Positions 1-5,884 of a stretch of DNA of 11,466 nucleotides are shown in pieces; positions within the stretch are counted from its first letter, which is position 1; each line of letters begins with the position of its first letter. The stretch is from Spirochaetaceae bacterium (GTDB taxonomy: Bacteria > Spirochaetota > Spirochaetia > SZUA-6 > RPPD01): assembly GCA_003818675.1 (NCBI GenBank), contig RPPD01000025.1:1-11466 (forward strand). Reading direction: 5' to 3'. The notes beneath the pieces are model-generated. The model was not told the origin of the DNA, ran no database searches, and was given only the letters and a program-made list of their open reading frames with translations. A program made the translations under genes and the position numbers.

Positions 1-229
1 GAGTAGAAACGAGATATTAGGTAAACTCATCACAAAGGGAGTAGGCAGGGATATAGCAAAAATGGCTCTTGATCTTCTCCTCCCGATGGATGAAGAAGTA
101 TCTCACTGCAGAAATGTGCTTGAATCAATGCTCGCAAAAGGCCGCATCACACAAGAGAAAGCAACAGCCAGGCTATCACGAAGGGGCTTTCCCTGGCCTG
201 TGATAAAAAGGGCGCTTGAGCGCAAATGA
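1..229 (+). CDS. recX: Regulatory protein RecX, C-terminal part (5' end outside window)
   Basis: The frame is open from base 2 to the TGA at 227-229 and gives about 75 residues of the C-terminal part of a RecX-like protein. It is a small, basic, all-helical sequence. The last block, RRGFPWPVIKRALE, fits the RecX signature in which an arginine and a 'GF' turn precede the final helix, and the preceding segment (ESMLAKGRIT) looks like the previous three-helix repeat. RecX family proteins bind RecA filaments and modulate recombination and SOS activity in the cytoplasm. The start lies upstream of the window, and recA is often adjacent in other genomes, but this cannot be seen here. The gene converges on the next one with only 5 bp between stop codons, and no intrinsic terminator is visible. 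The assignment rests on a C-terminal fragment only. Confidence 0.72.
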   Translation, partial: SRNEILGKLITKGVGRDIAKMALDLLLPMDEEVSHCRNVLESMLAKGRITQEKATARLSRRGFPWPVIKRALERK

Positions 230-234
230 AAAAC

Positions 235-909
235 TCATGACATATTGAGGTCTTCGATTTTTTTCGGAACATATCCGTACCGGTTTTTCAGAACCAAACG
301 GGGAAGATCAAGCACATATCCCGGGGCATCCATGATTATGGAATCTGAAGAAGCCTTTACACCCGCTCTGCTTTTGAGAATGTAATCAGGAGAAGGAACA
401 ACCTCAACAGAAATCGGGAAACCTGGCGACAACTCCTCCAGGACTGATAGAAGCAAAGTCTTCATCTGCCCGGAATAAGAGACTGGAGCATCCAGAAAGA
501 TACCCATCTCCTTCGGAAACAAGGACATACAGGAATCAAGTATTACCTGAATGGCCGGGTCCGTAACCACTGAAGCCCTGTAGCTCCCATGCACTGCACT
601 CGCATCCCGAATGACCCCGTCATCGGACAGAAAAAGCAAACCACCCTTTAAATATCCTTCAACCGTAATGAGGACATTATACCAGTCTATCCAGAGCTGC
701 ATTCCCCGAACCTTGGACGGTTTTATCACTTTTTTTTTCCTGGCAAGCGATGAAACACGGTCAGAAATCCCCCGCATCAGACAGTTTCTCGCTGTCCGCG
801 ACAGTCTATACCTGTCACCCACCAGGTTAAGCAGGGAATTATTGGAGTATCCCCTGTTTTTTAAAAAGCGGAAGTCATTAACTGCTGTTCTAAATTTACA
901 AGTTGACAT
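235..909 (-). CDS. DUF434 / DUF5616 family protein, possible NYN/PIN-like nuclease fold
   Basis: This 224-residue soluble protein belongs, by pattern, to the conserved uncharacterised family COG2454. Residues 8-50 match DUF434 (NDFRFLKNRGY, then LVGDRYRLSRTARNCLMRG). Residues about 70-205 match DUF5616, with WIDWYNVLITVEGYLKGG at 73-90, VIRDAS at 99-104, FLDAPVSYSG at 138-147 and ASSDSIIMDA at 186-195. The function is not established. The layout of an early Asp-x-x-Asn (D75, N78), a mid-strand Asp (D140) and a late 'SSDS' Asp (D189) resembles the acidic core of NYN/PIN-type nucleases; this is my inference. No signal peptide or membrane segment is seen. There is no good Shine-Dalgarno before the ATG at 909, and candidate -10 boxes lie very close to it, so the mRNA may have a very short leader. 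It is divergent from the HTH-receiver gene and convergent with recX. Confidence 0.8.
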   Translation of the reverse strand: MSTCKFRTAVNDFRFLKNRGYSNNSLLNLVGDRYRLSRTARNCLMRGISDRVSSLARKKKVIKPSKVRGMQLWIDWYNVLITVEGYLKGGLLFLSDDGVIRDASAVHGSYRASVVTDPAIQVILDSCMSLFPKEMGIFLDAPVSYSGQMKTLLLSVLEELSPGFPISVEVVPSPDYILKSRAGVKASSDSIIMDAPGYVLDLPRLVLKNRYGYVPKKIEDLNMS

Positions 910-930
910 ATCAAATTAAAAGATTATAAT
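903..930 (+). promoter_or_regulatory. Consensus sigma70 promoter for the HTH-receiver operon
   Basis: A perfect -35 TTGACA (903-908) and a perfect -10 TATAAT (925-930) are separated by 16 bp. Predicted transcription starts near 937, giving a leader of about 50 nt before the ATG at 989, which has a GGAAGGA ribosome site at 974-980. The -35 box lies inside the first three codons of the divergent DUF434 gene. Confidence 0.65.
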
Positions 931-937
931 TATTATA
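923..937 (-). promoter_or_regulatory. Candidate -10 elements for the DUF434 gene
   Basis: Read on the minus strand, TATAAT occurs at 937-932 and again at 928-923, just upstream of the ATG at 909. No good -35 is seen for either. Use of the nearer box would leave a leader of only about 7 nt, in keeping with the absence of a Shine-Dalgarno. The boxes overlap the plus-strand -10, so the two promoters would compete. The region is AT-rich, so chance matches are possible. Confidence 0.3.
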
Positions 938-988
938 GATAATTGGGAAAATAAAGAAAAGTAGCTTATTTGCGGAAGGACTATTTAC

Positions 989-1639
989 ATGGCAAAGAAC
1001 GGAAAAAAGGTCAAAATATTTTCAGCGCTTGAAGTTGCGAATATTTGCGGGGTAGTTAACCAGACCGCCATCAACTGGATCAAAAATGGACATCTCAAGG
1101 CATTTGTCACACCTGGAGGACAATACCGTGTTTACACGGATGATCTGATAGATTTCCTGAATGCGCGTGGAATGCGCATACCAGATGAACTGGAAAATCT
1201 CAAGGGTGAACAGCTCTCCTGGAGCACAATCCTTATCGTAGATGATGATAGGGACATAAATGACCTGATCAAGCGTTTCCTTGAAAAAAGGCTCCCTGGA
1301 AATACCATCCTGCAGGCTTATGATGGTTTTGAAGCGGGAAAACTCATTGCAGAATGGTCACCTGGCCTGATACTGTTGGACATAGACCTTCCTGGCATTG
1401 ACGGCCACAAGCTCTGCAAAAAGCTTAAAAGCGACGGCCAGTTTGACAGCCCCGCAATAATCGCCATTACAGGACTTGATGACCCGGCTGAAAAAAGCGC
1501 AATTTTAGGCAATGGTGCGGATGCCTTTTTCGCAAAGCCACTGGATATGGAAGGCCTTATAAAATCCATCCAGGAGCTTTTGGCAAAATATCAAGGAGAA
1601 AGCGATGAAGGATCCCAAGCCGCTGATACTCATCGTTGA
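989..1639 (+). CDS. Response regulator with N-terminal MerR/BldC-type helix-turn-helix and C-terminal receiver domain
   Basis: This 216-residue cytoplasmic protein carries a DNA-binding domain in front of a receiver, the reverse of the usual order. Residues about 10-60 form an excisionase/MerR-like winged HTH (FSALEVANICGVVNQTAINWIKNG, here split as FSALEVANICG at 11-21 and QTAINWIKNG at 25-34, followed by the GGQYRV wing). A helical linker at 61-78 leads to a receiver domain at about 80-201. The receiver has a complete phosphorylation set: acidic pocket D85-D87, acceptor D131 in LILLDIDLPGIDG, T161 and K183 in FAKPL. It is therefore likely to be a phosphorylation-controlled transcription factor or DNA-binding adaptor; the target is unknown. 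A GGAAGGA site sits 8 bp before the ATG. The last 35 bp overlap the next gene, which is also a receiver, so the two are co-translated. No kinase is adjacent. Confidence 0.85.
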   Translation: MAKNGKKVKIFSALEVANICGVVNQTAINWIKNGHLKAFVTPGGQYRVYTDDLIDFLNARGMRIPDELENLKGEQLSWSTILIVDDDRDINDLIKRFLEKRLPGNTILQAYDGFEAGKLIAEWSPGLILLDIDLPGIDGHKLCKKLKSDGQFDSPAIIAITGLDDPAEKSAILGNGADAFFAKPLDMEGLIKSIQELLAKYQGESDEGSQAADTHR

Positions 1640-1958
1640 GGATGAGGACTCCATCCGTCTCACAATCAGGGACTACCTCAGGCAAAAGGGATACAATGTA
1701 ATAGTTGCATCAGATGGCGTAGGCGCGCTGAAACAACTTCTTGACAATGAAGTCACACTAATAGTCACTGACTACCGTATGGACCTCCTGGGTGGAGACT
1801 ACTGGATCCGGTTTCTCCAGAAATACTGCAAGGATAAAAAAATCCTCATCACAAGTGGATTTCTCCAGCCCAATATCCCCATCCCGTTCAAGGTCCTCTA
1901 CAAACCTTTTGACTACACAGAACTGGAAAACCTGATAGAAAATGAATTGAACAGCTAA
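1605..1958 (+). CDS. Single-domain response regulator (receiver only)
   Basis: This 117-residue protein is only a CheY-like receiver. The acidic pocket is E12-D13-E14, the phospho-acceptor is D56 in VTDYRM, T83 follows strand 4 (ILITSG), and K100 precedes Pro in YKPF, so phosphorylation competence is expected. There is no output domain, hence it should act by protein contact or as a phosphate shuttle. Its start is set by a strong AAGGAG site at 1594-1599, inside the preceding HTH-receiver gene, and the coding regions overlap by 35 bp in different frames. This close coupling suggests that the two receivers are made together and may work with the same kinase or form a relay. The only histidine kinase in the window is the hybrid kinase at 5885-7600 on the other strand; a partnership is inference. 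Confidence 0.88.
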   Translation: MKDPKPLILIVEDEDSIRLTIRDYLRQKGYNVIVASDGVGALKQLLDNEVTLIVTDYRMDLLGGDYWIRFLQKYCKDKKILITSGFLQPNIPIPFKVLYKPFDYTELENLIENELNS

Positions 1959-1976
1959 CTCAGGCCTTAAATTACT

Positions 1977-2264
1977 ATGGATGAAAAACCTGTTAAAGCA
2001 TTCACAGCCACAGTAACTGGAAGGGTTCAGGGTGTAGGATTCCGCTTTTCAACGCAGAGAAAGGCAAAAGAACTCGGGCTTAGCGGTTTTGTCCAGAATC
2101 GCATGGACGGTGCGGTCAGGGTCGTTGCCGAAGGAAACCCGGAGGCGCTTTCGCTTCTGGCAACCTGGCTTTCCAAGGGCCCTCCTGGCGCATTTGTGCG
2201 TAATGTTCATATAGAAAACCATCAACCCCACGGCAGCTACAACGGTTTCACTGTTGAATTTTGA
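1977..2264 (+). CDS. acyP: Acylphosphatase
   Basis: This 95-residue protein has the full length of the small acylphosphatase family. Acylphosphatases hydrolyse carboxyl-phosphate bonds of metabolites such as acetyl phosphate and carbamoyl phosphate in the cytoplasm. The first signature GRVQGVGFRF (residues 15-24) contains the phosphate-binding loop and catalytic Arg23. The second, GLSGFVQNRMDGAVRVVAEG (34-53), contains catalytic Asn41. It begins 18 bp after the receiver gene stop with only a weak ribosome site, so it is probably read from the same transcript. Acetyl phosphate can phosphorylate receivers, so a link to the two upstream receivers is conceivable, but acylphosphatase sits in many unrelated contexts and this is speculation. 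Confidence 0.93.
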   Translation: MDEKPVKAFTATVTGRVQGVGFRFSTQRKAKELGLSGFVQNRMDGAVRVVAEGNPEALSLLATWLSKGPPGAFVRNVHIENHQPHGSYNGFTVEF

Positions 2265-2288
2265 CAACTTGTTTCCATATGCGCGTAG

Positions 2289-2297
2289 TGATATGAT
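2289..2297 (+). promoter_or_regulatory. Possible extended -10 promoter giving a leaderless M20 mRNA
   Basis: TGATATGAT matches an extended -10 (TGnTATAAT) at five of six hexamer bases. Its expected start point, about 7 nt downstream, falls on the ATG at 2304. No Shine-Dalgarno is visible before that ATG. A TTGACA at 2261-2266 is too far upstream (25 bp) to be its -35. This is a suggestion from one strand motif only. Confidence 0.3.
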
Positions 2298-2303
2298 TAC
2301 CTC

Positions 2304-3674
2304 ATGTCACAGTCAATGGAAACACCACTCATACCTTTGTTGCAGGAGCTAATACGCAACAAGTGCGTAAACACAGGCCATCCAGATTCAGGCCAGGAGA
2401 TCCGCTCAGCACAAACGCTAAAGCGCTTTTTTTCTGAATACGGGATCGAATCGGAAATTCTGGAATCCCATCCTGGCAGGGCGAACCTTGTGGCCCGCAT
2501 CCCCGGCACAAATCCAGGCTCACCCTCGCTCTGCTTCATGAGCCACCTTGATGTTGTTCCCGCAAACGAGGAGCAGTGGAGCACTGACCCGTTTGGCGGT
2601 GATCTCCGCGGCGGCTATATTTGGGGCAGGGGAACAGTAGACATGCTCAACATGACCGCTGCCCAGGCCATGGCCTTTGCCAAAATTGCGGAAGAAAAAA
2701 AGACGTTCCCTGGTGACCTTGTCTTCCTCGCTGTCGCGGACGAGGAAGCCTCAGGCCGCCTGGGCGCGAGATGGCTTACAGAAAATCACTGGGAAAAAAT
2801 ACGCGCTGACTATATGATTACCGAACTTGGCGGATTTTTCCTCTCCAACAAACAGGAACCAAACATTACAATCACTGTAGGTGAAAAAGGAATCGCCTGG
2901 ACAAGACTCAAGGCCAAGGGCGAATCCGGACACGGAAGCATACCCTACCGCCTTACCAACACATCCTACATAATTGGAGAAGCCCTGCGAAGGCTTGAAT
3001 CGCACAGACCAAAAATCTCCTTCACCCGCGAATACAGGGACATGGTTGAAAATCTTTCGCTCCCAAAATCAGTCAAGCGCGCACTGACTGACCGCAGGAC
3101 ATTCGGCAAGGCGCTTGACAGGCTTGCCAAAAAAGACGAAGGAACCGCGCGCTTCCTGCACGCCGCAGGTCAGATGACCATTTCGCCAAATGTAGTCTCT
3201 GTTGGAAACAAGATCAATATCATCCCGGACCAGGGAATAATAGAACTTGATGTGCGCATACTGCCAGGTCAGACGGTGGAAACTGTGATATCGGAATTAA
3301 ACCGCGCACTCGGCCCCCTGGCCAGGCAGTTTGAAATGGAAATTATAGAATACTATCCTTCAAACTCGTCTCCTTCCCAGACACCACTGTACAAGGCAAC
3401 GCAGGAACTTATTGGTGCAGTCTATCCGCTCGCCAAGTCAGTTCCCTTTTTCATAGGGAGCGTTACGGATGGCAGATACTTCAGGAAAAAGGGTACGATC
3501 GTCTATGGATTCTCCCTGTTCCATGAGGAGTTGACCCTGACCGAATACGCACGGAGAATCCACTCGCGCGACGAGCGCATTTCCGTGGAAAGTCTCGAGC
3601 TATCCTACACATATTTCTACAGGCTGCCTGAAGTATTTTTCAATAAGCTCGCCATTGAAAGTGCCGACGATTGA
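2304..3674 (+). CDS. M20 family metallopeptidase (M20/M25/M40 dipeptidase/deacylase-like)
   Basis: This 456-residue cytoplasmic zinc hydrolase has the complete M20 pattern. The first metal motif is SHLDVVP with H81 and catalytic D83. The bridging Asp is D113 in GRGTVDM. The general base and metal ligand are E147-E148 in ADEEASG. A further acidic ligand is E174 in TELGG. H210 in GESGHGS starts the dimerisation/lid domain (about 195-330), and the last metal His is H420 in RIHSRDERIS. The substrate cannot be read from the sequence; relatives cleave dipeptides, acylated amino acids or related amides. No signal peptide is present. The start has no clear ribosome site, and M5 is a possible alternative start. 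The stop overlaps the TTG start of the M29 aminopeptidase, so the two enzymes are probably translated together for peptide breakdown. Confidence 0.9.
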   Translation: MSQSMETPLIPLLQELIRNKCVNTGHPDSGQEIRSAQTLKRFFSEYGIESEILESHPGRANLVARIPGTNPGSPSLCFMSHLDVVPANEEQWSTDPFGGDLRGGYIWGRGTVDMLNMTAAQAMAFAKIAEEKKTFPGDLVFLAVADEEASGRLGARWLTENHWEKIRADYMITELGGFFLSNKQEPNITITVGEKGIAWTRLKAKGESGHGSIPYRLTNTSYIIGEALRRLESHRPKISFTREYRDMVENLSLPKSVKRALTDRRTFGKALDRLAKKDEGTARFLHAAGQMTISPNVVSVGNKINIIPDQGIIELDVRILPGQTVETVISELNRALGPLARQFEMEIIEYYPSNSSPSQTPLYKATQELIGAVYPLAKSVPFFIGSVTDGRYFRKKGTIVYGFSLFHEELTLTEYARRIHSRDERISVESLELSYTYFYRLPEVFFNKLAIESADD

Positions 3675-4930
3675 AAACAACACCCAAGGCGGCATTCCCG
3701 GCACAACTTGGCGCATATGCCGGGCTTGTGATTTCCCTCGGCGTGAATCTCCGCAAGGGTGACTATCTGCTCATATGGGCGCTTACAGTACACAGGGAAC
3801 TGGCACTTGCGATTGCCGAGGAAGCATACAAACGCGGCGCATTCTATGTAAACATCCTCTATCAGGACGAGAAGCTCCAGCATTCCCTGCTGCTCTACGG
3901 AACAGACCAGTCTATAGGCTTCATTTCAGAAAGCATGAAGGACGCCTACCAGGAGCTCCTGAAATATAACGGTGCCTTCATTTCAATTTCAGGCAGGGAA
4001 AGCCTGGCAGAATTCCAGGGGATCGAGGCAACACGGGTCGGAAAAGCCTTTCTCGCTCGCGCGAATGAACTGCAATTTTTCCAGAAGGCGATACAGGAAA
4101 ACGCAATCCGCTGGTGCATAATATCCGCGGCAACGCCAGGCCGCGCCACTGCCATGTTCCCCGGGCTTCCGGAGGAAGTGGCGCTGGAGAAACTCTGGAA
4201 TGCAATTTTTTCCGCATGCAGGCTTTCCGAGCGCGATCCTGTTGCAGCCTGGGAAAAACATATTGAAACCCTCTGCGCCAGAAGGAAAATACTGGACCGG
4301 CTGAAAATCAAACGGCTTATATTCAAAGGCAAGAATGTTGATCTTTCTGCCGGTCTCCATGACAATGCGCGCTGGCTGGGCGGAGTTTCGGAGAGCAAGG
4401 AAGGAATGGTATTTCTACCCAACATGCCGACCGAGGAAGTCTATACCGCGCCGGATTTCAGAACAGTTGAGGGATCGATCACAACAACCAGGCCTGTCTC
4501 ATACAAGAACATATATATTGAAAAGCTCTCCCTTGTCTTCAAAAAGGGTGAAGTGGTCTCCATAAGTGGGAGTGAGGGTGTGGAAGACCTGCGCGAAATC
4601 ATCCATGGGGCAGATGCAAACCGCAGAGCTGGTGAAATAGCCCTGGTGGACAAGTCTTCCAAAGTGGCGCAAAGCGGATTCATTTACCATGACCTGCTCT
4701 ACGATGAAAACTCTGCCAGCCACCTTGCAATCGGCGCAGCCTATCCGGAATGCGTCCTTGGAGCCGGGAATTGGAGTGCAGCCCAAAAGGCCAAAAATGG
4801 CTTGAATGAGAGCACGGTTCATATAGATATTATGATTGGGACACCTGACTTGTCTGTTATGGCACAGACTCAAGACAACAGGGAAATACAGCTCATCGCG
4901 GACGGTACATTCTGTCTGGAAGATCTATGA
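3671..4930 (+). CDS. M29 family aminopeptidase (thermophilic-type metalloaminopeptidase)
   Basis: This 419-residue protein, the normal length for family M29, removes N-terminal amino acids from peptides using two metal ions. The metal-binding half is intact: NMPTEEVYTAPD (251-262, metal-ligand Glu), GEIALVDKSS (321-330, E322), YDENSASHLAIGAAYPE (344-360, H351 and the conserved Y358) and STVHIDIMIGTPDL (381-394, H384 and D386). These match the ligand series described for Thermus AmpT/AmpS enzymes. The N-terminal half (1-240) is a typical M29 substrate-binding domain. The proposed TTG start overlaps the M20 stop as TTGA, and no strong ribosome site precedes it, pointing to translational coupling. 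No secretion signal is present, so it should act on cytoplasmic peptides alongside the M20 enzyme. Confidence 0.9.
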   Translation: MKTTPKAAFPAQLGAYAGLVISLGVNLRKGDYLLIWALTVHRELALAIAEEAYKRGAFYVNILYQDEKLQHSLLLYGTDQSIGFISESMKDAYQELLKYNGAFISISGRESLAEFQGIEATRVGKAFLARANELQFFQKAIQENAIRWCIISAATPGRATAMFPGLPEEVALEKLWNAIFSACRLSERDPVAAWEKHIETLCARRKILDRLKIKRLIFKGKNVDLSAGLHDNARWLGGVSESKEGMVFLPNMPTEEVYTAPDFRTVEGSITTTRPVSYKNIYIEKLSLVFKKGEVVSISGSEGVEDLREIIHGADANRRAGEIALVDKSSKVAQSGFIYHDLLYDENSASHLAIGAAYPECVLGAGNWSAAQKAKNGLNESTVHIDIMIGTPDLSVMAQTQDNREIQLIADGTFCLEDL

Positions 4931-4942
4931 GCCGCTGGGAGA

Positions 4943-4947
4943 AAGGA
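4943..4947 (+). promoter_or_regulatory. Ribosome binding site deciding the serine acetyltransferase start
   Basis: AAGGA lies 8 bp before the ATG at 4956. It supports that start over the upstream in-frame ATG at 4836, which would lie inside the M29 gene and add 40 residues with no family similarity. Confidence 0.6.
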
Positions 4948-4955
4948 AAAGACAG

Positions 4956-5840
4956 ATGAAAACAAAATTGGACCGCATAGTTGAAGAAATCACTGCTTCA
5001 TACAGGAAGACAGGCGGTATTAATCATCTTGAGGGTCCGAACCTCCCCTCCCGCCGCAGCATAGGCTGCATTGTCCGCGCGTTTGAAGCGCTCATTTTTC
5101 CAGGCTATCATGACGACGAAGTGATAGACGAGCTTAACATGGGTTATGTTGTAGGCCAGCGCGTAGCCTGCATTACAAGAAATCTCATAGATGAAATCGG
5201 GAAGAGCTTCTCCTATCACCAGCGGCTCCTGGGCACAGAAGCAAAAAGCCGGGAAGAGATTTCTGCACTTGTCATGGAGATTCTCAGCCTCATACCGGAA
5301 ATCCGCGCAAGGATAAAACTTGATGTTGATGCGGCATTTGCGGGAGATCCCGCGGCAAAATCAGGAGAAGAAGTAATCCTGGCTTACCCCTGCATTCCAG
5401 CAATACTGGTACACCGCGTGGCGCATGAATTCTGGATCCGCGGTATTCCATTAATCCCGCGCATGATGAGCGAATATGTACACAGCAGGACAGGAATTGA
5501 CATTCACCCTGGTGCTGCTATAAAGGATCATTTCTTCATAGACCATGGTACGGGCGTTGTAATTGGAGAAACCACCGAAATTGGCAAGAATGTCAAAATA
5601 TACCAGGGAGTCACACTTGGCGCACTTTCCGTGCGCAAGGACCTTGGAAATAAAAAGCGCCACCCAACAATTGAAAATAACGTCACGATATATGCAGGAG
5701 CCACAATATTGGGCGGAGAAACTGTCGTAGGCGAGGGTTCTGTGATTGGCGGGAATGTATGGGTGACCGAATCCGTTCCGCCAGGAAGCCGCGTCTACTA
5801 CCAGCCCGGGAAAAATCATGTAAACAAGGGTATGGATTAA
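4956..5840 (+). CDS. epsC: Serine O-acetyltransferase, long CysE/EpsC form
   Basis: This 294-residue enzyme transfers acetyl from acetyl-CoA to L-serine, giving O-acetylserine for cysteine synthesis in the cytoplasm. Residues 1-175 are the helical N-terminal region, including VHRVAHEFW (152-160). Residues about 176-280 form the left-handed beta-helix of hexapeptide repeats. The active-site residues are in place: D182 in GIDIHP, H197 in DHGTGVVIGE and H236 in KRHPTI. The length and wording of the repeats (KIYQGVTLGALSVRK, ATILGGETVVGEGSVIGG) fit the roughly 300-residue EpsC-type serine acetyltransferases rather than the shorter E. coli CysE. It starts 25 bp after the M29 stop and is the last gene of the plus-strand run. 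No cysteine synthase gene is in the window. It converges on the hybrid kinase gene with a 44-bp gap in which I see no convincing terminator. Confidence 0.92.
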   Translation: MKTKLDRIVEEITASYRKTGGINHLEGPNLPSRRSIGCIVRAFEALIFPGYHDDEVIDELNMGYVVGQRVACITRNLIDEIGKSFSYHQRLLGTEAKSREEISALVMEILSLIPEIRARIKLDVDAAFAGDPAAKSGEEVILAYPCIPAILVHRVAHEFWIRGIPLIPRMMSEYVHSRTGIDIHPGAAIKDHFFIDHGTGVVIGETTEIGKNVKIYQGVTLGALSVRKDLGNKKRHPTIENNVTIYAGATILGGETVVGEGSVIGGNVWVTESVPPGSRVYYQPGKNHVNKGMD

Positions 5841-5884
5841 AAATACCTGTCCCCTAAAACAGCATCCATAAAACCTGCATGCTC

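Noticed and set aside
611..919. 102-codon plus-strand open frame opposite the DUF434 gene
   Set aside because: It has no recognisable motif, and the minus-strand frame matches both DUF434 and DUF5616 along its whole length.
3946..4425. 159-codon minus-strand open frame inside the M29 gene
   Set aside because: M29 has all metal-ligand motifs in the plus-strand frame. The antisense frame shows no domain and overlaps it completely.
4836..4955. 40-residue N-terminal extension of the serine acetyltransferase
   Set aside because: It lies within the M29 coding region, has no family similarity, and a proper ribosome site precedes the ATG at 4956.
5841..5884. Terminator between the convergent acetyltransferase and kinase genes
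   Set aside because: Only a 4-bp CTGT/ACAG pairing and a GCATGC palindrome are present, without a T-run. This is not enough to call a terminator.
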